Below are positions 6,937 to 12,882 of a stretch of 13,674 bases of DNA, one piece after another. The position numbers were made by a program, and so were the translations under genes. Source of the DNA: Candidatus Latescibacterota bacterium (GTDB lineage Bacteria > JAAXHH01); NCBI GenBank assembly GCA_022821935.1, contig JAJECR010000112.1:1-13674 (forward strand), in the 5' to 3' direction. The notes under the pieces were generated by a model, which saw nothing but the letters and a program-made list of their open reading frames with translations, did no database searches and was not told the DNA's origin. Numbering within the stretch: the stretch's first letter is position 1; each line of letters starts with the position of its first letter.

Positions 6937-8088
6937 ATGCCACAGTCCCTCGATCCGCTGGTCCCGGTCGATGAGTTCCCCGTAGCACAAACCTGCACGT
7001 ATATCAACGCGGCCAACGTGACGCCCATGTACCGTCCGGCGGCTGCGGCGATCACCGACTGGTACCGCGACGTCGCCGAGAACGGCAGCAACCACTTCGA
7101 CGAAGAAGCCGAAGCCACGGTCTTCGACGAACTCCACCGGCAGGCGGCCCGGCTTTTCAGTGCGTCCCCGACCAACATCGCCGCCGGTTCCAGCACCACG
7201 GAACTGCTGAGTTCCCTGGCCTGGGCGGTCATGCCCGGCGCGGATACCAACGTCGTCAGCACCGACGTTTCCTTCCCCGCCTCGGTCTACCCCTGGCGAC
7301 GCGTCGCCAATCACACGGGCTGTGAGATCCGGCTTGCACACGCGCAGGGAGACACCGTCGATCCAAACCGCGTGAAGGACCTCGTGGACGATAACACGGC
7401 GGTGGTGGCCCTGTCCCATGTCGAATTCCGCAGCGGCCAGCGCTGGGATCTCGCCGCCTTCGCGGAGATCGCGCACCGCCACGGCGCGCTGCTCGTCGTG
7501 GACGCCACCCAGTCGGCGGGCGCCGTCCCCATCGACGCGCCCGAAATGGGCGTGGACGTCGTGGCCGCCGGGGCGTACAAGTGGTTGTGCGGCCCATTTG
7601 GAGTGGCCGTCATGTACGTCGCGCCACACCTCGCCACGAGCCTCGAACCCGGCCTGGTGGGTTTCAGGAGCCAGGTGGACATATGGGATATTCGCACCGA
7701 TCCGCCCGACTACCCGGAAGACGCGTCCCGGTTCGAGTTCAGCACCATGGCCTACGGATGCGCCGGGGGGTTCGCTAAGTCGATCGAATTCCTCGTCGAT
7801 ACGGGTATCGACCGGATTTTCGCCTATAACCAGGTCCTGGCCGACCATCTCATCGACGGCCTGGCGTCGATCGGCGCCGAGGTCACCTCCCCGCGGGACG
7901 CCGCCGAACGCTCGGCCATCGTCACCGCCCGCTTTCCCGGTCGCGATGTCTCCGACGTGGAACGGCACCTGAAGCAATCTGGCGTCATGGTGGCGCTGCG
8001 CGGAAACGTGATCCGCTTCTCGCCCCACCTGTACAACCAGATGGCCGACGTGGAACGCGCGCTAGAGGTGATTTCGGCCATGGATTGA
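6937..8088 (+). CDS. Class V aminotransferase-family PLP enzyme (NifS/isopenicillin-epimerase-like)
   Basis: A 383-residue fold-type-I enzyme of the class V group. Visible motifs are SHVEFRSGQRWD (160-171, H161 stacking on the cofactor), VVDATQSAGAVPID (187-200, D189 and Q192 contacting PLP) and AGAYKWLCGPFGVAVMYV (211-228), where K215 is the cofactor lysine. A cysteine-desulfurase-type mobile loop with its catalytic cysteine is not evident near the C-terminus, so I favour an aminotransferase, epimerase or lyase over a true SufS/NifS. The late VALRGNVIRFSPHLYNQ segment gives the substrate-binding arginine typical of the family. GGGAAGGG upstream (6923-6930) can act as ribosome-binding site. 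It is the third gene of the operon, 18 nt after the previous stop and 18 nt before the next start; both spacers begin with tc and end in cctgcc before ATG. Confidence 0.9.
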   Translation: MPQSLDPLVPVDEFPVAQTCTYINAANVTPMYRPAAAAITDWYRDVAENGSNHFDEEAEATVFDELHRQAARLFSASPTNIAAGSSTTELLSSLAWAVMPGADTNVVSTDVSFPASVYPWRRVANHTGCEIRLAHAQGDTVDPNRVKDLVDDNTAVVALSHVEFRSGQRWDLAAFAEIAHRHGALLVVDATQSAGAVPIDAPEMGVDVVAAGAYKWLCGPFGVAVMYVAPHLATSLEPGLVGFRSQVDIWDIRTDPPDYPEDASRFEFSTMAYGCAGGFAKSIEFLVDTGIDRIFAYNQVLADHLIDGLASIGAEVTSPRDAAERSAIVTARFPGRDVSDVERHLKQSGVMVALRGNVIRFSPHLYNQMADVERALEVISAMD

Positions 8089-8106
8089 TCCGAAACAGAA
8101 CCTGCC

Positions 8107-9567
8107 ATGTACAAGTTTCAGTGGTACCAGTCGATCTACGACAACTTTCCCAAAATCGCCGAAGAAGCCCGCAAATACGGTGAAGAGATCGGCACGCTGA
8201 AGCTGAAACAGGATATCGGCCTGTACGCCGGAAGCTCGGCGCGGCCCGGCAACCTGCCCGATTACGTGCTGGACGCGATCGTGGAAGCCAACCGGGGCGG
8301 CAAAACCTACCCGGTCCGGGTGGTCGAGGATGAACTGCGGGAAATCGTCAAGAACGTCTACGGCGACGAATACGACGCGGTGGCCGCCAATACCTGCGAA
8401 GCGCTGCTGCGCCTGACACTGGAGACCCTTTGCGCGCCGCCTTCCATGCGCCACGGCGATATCTACCGCGGCCGGCTGCTCATGCCCTACGGCGAGGACT
8501 ACGAATGGCTGGGCGGGTACGGCCGGGCCTTCCCCCCGAGGTACAAGAACCTCCTCGTGGACCGGACCATCGCCGGCGGCGAACTGGGCATCGAAAACAA
8601 GAGTCTGGCGAACCTCGAGACGCTCTACGTCCGCATGGACGGCGCGAAGTACGATCCCCATGGGATACGGTACAATCCCACCTCGCTGCTCACCAGGGTG
8701 GACGTGGACGGGACCATCGAAAACGTGAAGAAGGCCGCCGGGCGAAACGCCGCCCTGCTCACGGGCATTGCCACGGTGGGTTACGACACGCCCAGCTACG
8801 GGCTCGGCGAGCAGGACGAAAATGGCGCTCCGGTCCTCCTGAAGAAACTCGCCGAAGTGGCCCGGGACTACGATGTACCATACATTGTAGACACGGGAGG
8901 CTCGATTCCCATTGTCGGCATGGATCCCCGTGACATCGGCTGCGACATCATCACCTACAGCATGGACAAGCCGGGCCGCGCGCCCGCGTCGGGACTGCTG
9001 GTCGGCAAGGAGGAGATCATCAACCCGATCCGCAAGGGCATGGGCCTGGGCGGCCAGCGGTATGGCGAGTTATCCTCCCACGGCAAGGCGGTCTATACGT
9101 TCAGCGACCCGGGCCGAGACACCCTGGTCGGTCTGACCGCCTACTTGAAGGTCCTGCGCGACCGGCCCCAACTGGTCACCGATCCCGTGGACCGGTTCCA
9201 CGAAATCATCGTAGAGGAATTCGCCCGGATGAAGCCCGCGCGCTTCCGTGACGACCTGATCTTCACGAAGACCTATCAACTCGGCGGCACCGAACTCAAC
9301 TACGAACGCACGTGGAAGGACGGCGCCTTCGGCATCCCGATCTTCAACCTGGAAGATCTGTGGGCCAACACCAATCCCATCGTGCTCGCCCAGGAGCACA
9401 TGGGCGTCGAACCCGCCACGATCTACAGCGGGAAGATGTTCCTCGGGCCCGGCCTGGGGACGCTGGACCAGGAAGGCAACCTGATCGATGAATACGCCGT
9501 GCTCGGCGCGAAGACCCTGGTAAAAGCCGTGGAAATCGTCTGTCGGTATGCGGGGCTGGGGGATTGA
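8107..9567 (+). CDS. Unassigned fold-type-I PLP-dependent enzyme (distantly SelA/lyase-like)
   Basis: A 486-residue protein, longer than its two PLP neighbours. I do not recognise the exact family. The fold-type-I core is readable: a glycine/aromatic N-terminal arm (DIGLYAGSSARPGNLP, 36-51), a VDTGGS segment with D262 for the pyridine nitrogen, and YSMDKPGRAPASGLLVGKEE (284-303), where K288 is the likely Schiff-base lysine; the DKPGxxPxSGLLVG pattern recalls the SelA / D-glucosaminate-6-phosphate ammonia-lyase group more than ordinary aminotransferases. Residues 115-180, with many charged and aromatic positions, look like an insertion. It ends in a helical segment, with no membrane span or signal peptide. 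It is the last gene of the four-gene operon; the ribosome-binding site is poor, so coupling to the upstream gene 18 nt away is likely. Possible activities include beta-elimination, racemisation or transamination of the pathway's amino acid. Confidence 0.75.
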   Translation: MYKFQWYQSIYDNFPKIAEEARKYGEEIGTLKLKQDIGLYAGSSARPGNLPDYVLDAIVEANRGGKTYPVRVVEDELREIVKNVYGDEYDAVAANTCEALLRLTLETLCAPPSMRHGDIYRGRLLMPYGEDYEWLGGYGRAFPPRYKNLLVDRTIAGGELGIENKSLANLETLYVRMDGAKYDPHGIRYNPTSLLTRVDVDGTIENVKKAAGRNAALLTGIATVGYDTPSYGLGEQDENGAPVLLKKLAEVARDYDVPYIVDTGGSIPIVGMDPRDIGCDIITYSMDKPGRAPASGLLVGKEEIINPIRKGMGLGGQRYGELSSHGKAVYTFSDPGRDTLVGLTAYLKVLRDRPQLVTDPVDRFHEIIVEEFARMKPARFRDDLIFTKTYQLGGTELNYERTWKDGAFGIPIFNLEDLWANTNPIVLAQEHMGVEPATIYSGKMFLGPGLGTLDQEGNLIDEYAVLGAKTLVKAVEIVCRYAGLGD

Positions 9568-9599
9568 CGGACCGCCTGCAATAACAACAATAACTCTTG

Positions 9600-9628
9600 C
9601 ATATGATATTATAATTTGATATCATATG
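9600..9628. promoter_or_regulatory. hicB: Palindromic operator overlapping a TATAAT box, upstream of hicB
   Basis: CATATGATAT (9600-9609) and ATATCATATG (9619-9628) form a perfect 10-bp inverted repeat around a 9-bp centre that begins with a consensus TATAAT (9610-9615). A protein bound here would block the promoter. HicB proteins with a ribbon-helix-helix domain are known to repress their own operon through such palindromes, so this is probably the hicB operator. No good -35 box is placed 17 bp upstream. The sequence is strikingly AT-rich against the GC-rich flanks. Confidence 0.72.
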
Positions 9629-9630
9629 TC

Positions 9631-9663
9631 ATGAATAGTCGTCAACGTAAGATCCTCCCCTGA
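9631..9663 (+). pseudogene. hicA: Probable hicA toxin remnant (first ten codons)
   Basis: An ATG three bases after the palindrome opens a ten-codon frame encoding MNSRQRKILP, then TGA. MNSRQRK followed by a hydrophobic segment is, from memory, a common start for HicA toxins paired with this type of HicB, and the position between operator and hicB is where hicA belongs. The rest of the roughly 60-85-codon toxin gene, with its catalytic histidine, is missing, and only 16 nt separate the stop from hicB. An internal deletion is the simplest reading. A short leader peptide arising by chance is the alternative. Confidence 0.5.
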
Positions 9664-9679
9664 AGGTTGGAAGTCTGCC

Positions 9680-10036
9680 ATGAAACCCATGCGCTACAAA
9701 GGATACCCGGCACGAATAGAATACAGTGACGAGGATGGATGTTTCGTCGGCCGAGTGGCTGGTATTCGCGACATCATCACGTTTCACGGTACAAGCGTCG
9801 GAGAAGTTCGTGAGGCGTTCGAAGAGGCCCTAGAATTCTACCTGGATAGTTGTAACGAACGAGGCGAACCGCCGAACAAGCCATATTCGGGGAAACTCCT
9901 GTTGCGAATCGATCCGGAAATCCACGCGGCAGTAGCCGAGGCGGCCGAAGTCAACGGCGTGAGTATCAATCAGTGGGCTGGGGAAAAGCTGTCTGAGGCT
10001 GTAGTTGAGAAACGGAGTGCTTCAGCAGTCGACTGA
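9680..10036 (+). CDS. hicB: HicB-family antitoxin, apparently orphan
   Basis: A 118-residue HicB antitoxin. Residues 1-60 form the degenerate RNase-H-like HicB domain, with MRYKGYPARIEYSDEDGCFVGRVAGIRDIITF matching the family closely, then GTSVGEVREAFEEALEFYLDSCNERGEPP. Residues 71-108 (GKLLLRIDPEIHAAVAEAAEVNGVSINQWAGEKLSEAV) are a ribbon-helix-helix DNA-binding domain, whose beta strand is KLLLRID. Such proteins neutralise the HicA mRNA interferase and repress their own operon. No intact hicA is present on either side: upstream is a ten-codon remnant and downstream a convergent radical SAM gene. Base composition of this gene and its promoter is less GC-rich than its neighbours, which suits a horizontally moved toxin-antitoxin cassette. 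It may survive as a stand-alone regulator or as an antidote to HicA toxins elsewhere. The ribosome-binding site is weak (ggaag near 9668-9672). Confidence 0.88.
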   Translation: MKPMRYKGYPARIEYSDEDGCFVGRVAGIRDIITFHGTSVGEVREAFEEALEFYLDSCNERGEPPNKPYSGKLLLRIDPEIHAAVAEAAEVNGVSINQWAGEKLSEAVVEKRSASAVD

Positions 10037-10057
10037 TCCGGCAATCTCTTGTCCAGC

Positions 10058-10101
10058 TGTAACGATCATGTTACACGGAAATTAATCGAGAGCATCGATT
10101 A
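10058..10101. terminator. Two small inverted repeats between convergent hicB and the radical SAM gene
   Basis: TGTAAC/GTTACA (10058-10063 and 10070-10075) and TAATCGA/TCGATTA (10083-10089 and 10095-10101) can each form a short hairpin with 6- and 5-nt loops. They lie in the 92-bp gap between the two converging genes. They lack GC-rich stems and T-tracts, so terminator function is only a possibility; protein-binding sites are the alternative. Confidence 0.3.
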
Positions 10102-10128
10102 CCATATCTTGACCCCTGCCGCGTTTCA

Positions 10129-11520
10129 CTAAAACTCCACCCCTTCCAGCGCAAGGGACTCCATCACGTCCCACTGGCCGGAGGGCAGCTCCTCCTCGCA
10201 CAACTGCGCCAGCTCCTTCTCGAAGAAAAAGGCCTCCTCGCTGAAGGCCGGCTCGAGGTCGTCCAGCCAGATGGCTTCCTCGTCGTAGCGGGCAAAGAAC
10301 GGCCGCAGGACCCAGTCCGGATTGCGTCCCTGCAGGAATTGCAAGGCGATGATCTTCTCGCCGTGGACCTCGCTTACGCCCAGGACATGGACCTTCCCTG
10401 GATGGGCCGACATGCTGGGTCCCCGCACGGTCCGGCAGATCCCGCTTACCTGCTGATAGGCGTTCTGGAAGATCTCCCAGGCCCGGACCAGCGGCACGGC
10501 GAAGAAACGCTGCACGCCGGTGTCCCGCACCATGAACATGTAATAGGGTACCATCCCCAGGTCCACCTGCCTGCGCCACATGGCGGCCCAGGTGTCCGGA
10601 TCGTCGTTTATATGCCTCAGGATGGGCGACTGTGTGTAGACTTTCGCCCCCGTGCCGCGAATCCGGCTGACCGCCTCTGCCACCGCGTCGGGCTGGAGTT
10701 CGGCGGGGTGGCTGCAATGGGCCATGACGGCCAGGTGCTTGCCGGCGCGGATGACCCGTTCGAACAGCGCCAGGACGTCATCCGCATCCGGGTCCGTAAG
10801 GTACTTGTATGGCCAGTAGGCCAGCGATTTCGTCCCGATCCGGATCGTGTGCAGATTGGGGAGGTCCGCCTTCAGCAACGCGTCGATGTACACGCTGAGG
10901 TTTTTCGCCCGCATGACCATGGGATCCCCGCCCGTGAAAAGCACGTCGGTGACCTGGGGATTGTCCTCGAGGTACCTGATGAGACTTTCGACCTCGCGGC
11001 TGGCGAACTTCAGTTCATCGATGCCCACGAACTGGGGCCAGCGAAAGCAGAAGGTGCAGTAGGCGTGACAGGTCTGTCCCTGGGACGGGAAGAACAGGAC
11101 CGTCTCCCGGTACTTGTGCTGCATGCCATCCAGCTTCTCGTTGTCTTCCCTGGGGACATTGTGCTCGAGCTGACCGGCAGGCTGTGGATTCAGATCCCAC
11201 CGGATCCGGTTCACGGTTCGCGCCATCTCCGCTTCACCTGCCCCTTTTTTCACCAGGGCCGCCACCGCGTCAAAGTGGTCCGGCGACAGCATCTCCCTCT
11301 GCGGAAAGGTGAGCTGGAACATGGGGTCGTCGGGGGTATTTTCCCATTGGATCAGGTTCTCCACCACGTGGGAATTCGTCCGGAAAGGCAATACCCGTGC
11401 CACGACTTCCATTTCGAACTTCAGGTCATCCGAAAGGCTTTCGATCTGCGGTATCTTCCTGAAGTTCCTGAGATCGTATATCTGAAACTTGGGCCTACTG
11501 CTTTTCGTTCTGCCAAACAT
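10129..11520 (-). CDS. KamA-family radical SAM protein (lysine 2,3-aminomutase-like)
   Basis: A 463-residue protein of the lysine 2,3-aminomutase family. The radical SAM cluster is CHAYCTFC (C151, C155, C158), followed by FRWPQF where the classical enzyme has an arginine-rich CxRRR segment. FTGGDPMVM (195-203) is the SAM/PLP-contacting GGDP motif. MSAHPGKVHVLG (370-381) aligns with the region carrying the PLP lysine of aminomutases, making K376 the candidate. The N-terminal DDPMFQLTFPQREML (64-78) fits the family's DPNDPxxxQ-type lead-in. Clostridial LAM binds substrate lysine through two aspartates; here the first region keeps NDD (305-307), but the second (MVRDTGVQ, 330-337) is shifted and rearranged, so the substrate may not be lysine. 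I chose the ATG at 11520 because of AAGGAAGG (11525-11532, minus strand); the frame extends to 11676 without family similarity. It ends with an acidic tail. No partner enzyme lies next to it. Confidence 0.87.
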   Translation of the reverse strand: MFGRTKSSRPKFQIYDLRNFRKIPQIESLSDDLKFEMEVVARVLPFRTNSHVVENLIQWENTPDDPMFQLTFPQREMLSPDHFDAVAALVKKGAGEAEMARTVNRIRWDLNPQPAGQLEHNVPREDNEKLDGMQHKYRETVLFFPSQGQTCHAYCTFCFRWPQFVGIDELKFASREVESLIRYLEDNPQVTDVLFTGGDPMVMRAKNLSVYIDALLKADLPNLHTIRIGTKSLAYWPYKYLTDPDADDVLALFERVIRAGKHLAVMAHCSHPAELQPDAVAEAVSRIRGTGAKVYTQSPILRHINDDPDTWAAMWRRQVDLGMVPYYMFMVRDTGVQRFFAVPLVRAWEIFQNAYQQVSGICRTVRGPSMSAHPGKVHVLGVSEVHGEKIIALQFLQGRNPDWVLRPFFARYDEEAIWLDDLEPAFSEEAFFFEKELAQLCEEELPSGQWDVMESLALEGVEF

Positions 11521-12114
11521 TGTACCTTCCTTACTGATTTGGAGGATCCGCACCGGACACTGGAACCCGCCTTCCGGCCTTCCCGCCGCCCGGCCCGTCT
11601 GCAGGTGGCGCCACGGATACCTGAAAAGGGCTATCGCCACGCGGAAGACACGCGGGGAAAGGCCATTGCAGGGCATGGCTCCGGGCTGCCTGCGAACAGG
11701 GATTCCCTATCGTCCAAAGGCCGTACCGACGCCTGAGTCAGAAAGCGAAGTCCAGCCTGGCCGGTGCAGGGGGGAAAATGCCGTTCCGTATGAATATCTG
11801 GAGACGCTCGACGAGCGGGAAACCGGATGAACAACTGTCACCACATCGATGACACCTGTCGCCGGTTAGGTCGAAGAAAAGTCCCGGCGGGGGCAACAAC
11901 CGCGATAAAGCAGACTACGCAGACACTGCCTCGCGCCGCGGGAGGACATTGCTTCGATCACGTAAAGCCTCCTTGGGGTGAGGGCGTGTTTATAGGAAGA
12001 TCTGTACAGTCTCAAGATAATCGTTTGCACACTGCTTTTCAAGTCATTTCGACCGATGGCGGGACAGCCTGTCCAGCCTGGCCCTTGCTTACATGTACTC
12101 GTCCGGAGAACGGA
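11521..12114. other. 594-bp gap upstream of the radical SAM gene, no convincing gene
   Basis: Open frames on both strands here have low-complexity or implausible composition, and none has a clear ribosome-binding site with a recognisable domain; I read them as non-coding. On the minus strand a promoter-like pair lies at 12014-12042, which would give the radical SAM gene a leader of nearly 490 nt. I looked for lysine, cobalamin, glycine and T-box signatures and did not find a convincing one. A small hairpin (GTCCG 12101-12105 with CGGAC 12111-12115) sits at the end of the upstream nucleotidyltransferase gene. Confidence 0.55.
12014..12042 (-). promoter_or_regulatory. Possible promoter for the radical SAM gene
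   Basis: On the minus strand TTGAAA (12037-12042, five of six -35 bases) and TATCTT (12014-12019, four of six -10 bases) are 17 bp apart. It sits after the stop of the nucleotidyltransferase gene and points at the radical SAM gene, about 490 bp further on. Confidence 0.42.
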
Positions 12115-12882
12115 CTATCCGATCTCCTCGAACCAGTCCGTTCCAAAAAGCCGCTCCGCCGCCGCGATGCGCTCTGTGGTGCCAAGATCCGCCCACCTGG
12201 CCTCTTCGGCCCGGAAGGCCCGGACCCGCCCGCCATCGGCCGCGCTCGCAAGTTCCAGGAAGAAGTCGATGATCGAAAAGGGACCGGCCTCTTGCATCCT
12301 CGCGAGCGCTGCCGGGGACATGGCGTAGACGCCCATAAAGGGCACGGGAGTGACGGGATCCGCCATCGGCCGGACCAAGCGCGTCTCTCCCGTAACATCC
12401 GAACGCCAGCCGCCAAGCCGTCCCGCCCCATCAAATAGCAGGTGACGCGAACTCTTTCTTCCCTTCACGGCCAGGGTGGCCAGGGCGCCTGAGGCCGAAT
12501 GGGCGGCCGACGCACGGTGGGCGTTCATCAGTCCGGTTAGATCCAGGTCGGTCAGCACGTCCACGTTGTGCACCAGGAACGGCTCCTCGCGGTCGAAGAA
12601 CCACGCGGCCTTCCGTACCCCGCCGCCGGTGTCCAGGATCTCCTCCTCCACGGAAACAGTCAGCGAGACTCCGGGGCCGTCGTATGCGGCCGCGAAGGCT
12701 TCGATCTGGTCCGCGAAATGGTGGGCATTGATGATGATGTCGGTAAAGCCATATCGGGCTAGCCGCGCGATCACCCAGTGAATCATGGGTCTTCCCGCCA
12801 CCGTCACGAGCGCCTTGGGCCGGGCGTCGGTGAGGGGCCGCAACCGGATTCCCAGTCCCGCGGCGAGGATCATGGCCTTCAC
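12115..12882 (-). CDS. murU: MurU-like sugar-1-phosphate nucleotidyltransferase
   Basis: A 255-residue nucleotidyltransferase with the N-terminal signature KAMILAAGLGIRLRPLTDARPKAL (2-25), where G9 to R15 bind the nucleotide and K23 is the conserved lysine of the PKAL segment. DTGGGVRKA (84-92) and HNVDVLTDLDL (105-115, D108 binding metal) match the MurU group better than GlmU or RmlA; there is no C-terminal left-handed beta helix. MurU converts MurNAc-1-phosphate and UTP to UDP-MurNAc in peptidoglycan recycling; a related hexose-1-phosphate substrate is possible. I chose the GTG at 12880-12882 because AGGAGG (12887-12892, minus strand) precedes it and the family begins with KAMILAAG right after it; the frame extends to 12993 only through sequence that codes for the upstream gene. 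The GTG overlaps the upstream TGA as GTGA, implying coupled translation with the kinase-RapZ gene. Confidence 0.85.
   Translation of the reverse strand: MKAMILAAGLGIRLRPLTDARPKALVTVAGRPMIHWVIARLARYGFTDIIINAHHFADQIEAFAAAYDGPGVSLTVSVEEEILDTGGGVRKAAWFFDREEPFLVHNVDVLTDLDLTGLMNAHRASAAHSASGALATLAVKGRKSSRHLLFDGAGRLGGWRSDVTGETRLVRPMADPVTPVPFMGVYAMSPAALARMQEAGPFSIIDFFLELASAADGGRVRAFRAEEARWADLGTTERIAAAERLFGTDWFEEIG

Noticed and set aside
11521..11676. In-frame extension of the radical SAM gene up to 11676
   Set aside because: The extra 52 residues are Arg/Gly/Pro-rich and do not look like the family, while the ATG at 11520 has AAGGAAGG in front.
10339..11736. 465-codon open frame on the plus strand opposite the radical SAM gene
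   Set aside because: It is antisense to a gene with clear motifs; high GC keeps the opposite frame open. The His/Arg/Asp-rich product has no recognisable domain.
11521..12010. Cobalamin riboswitch suggested by GCGCCACCTGCAG on the minus strand
   Set aside because: The conserved GGGAA-GGTG and GCCCCCGC boxes are not found in the required order.
11750..12083. 13-mer gtccagcctggcc at 11750-11762 and 12071-12083, with a near match inverted near 5701-5713
   Set aside because: One such repeat is about what chance gives in 13.7 kb of biased GC-rich DNA, and no longer flanking similarity is seen.
11827..12438. 203-codon open frame on the plus strand across the gap and the murU-like gene
   Set aside because: More than half of it is the reverse complement of the nucleotidyltransferase gene and the rest has random-looking composition.
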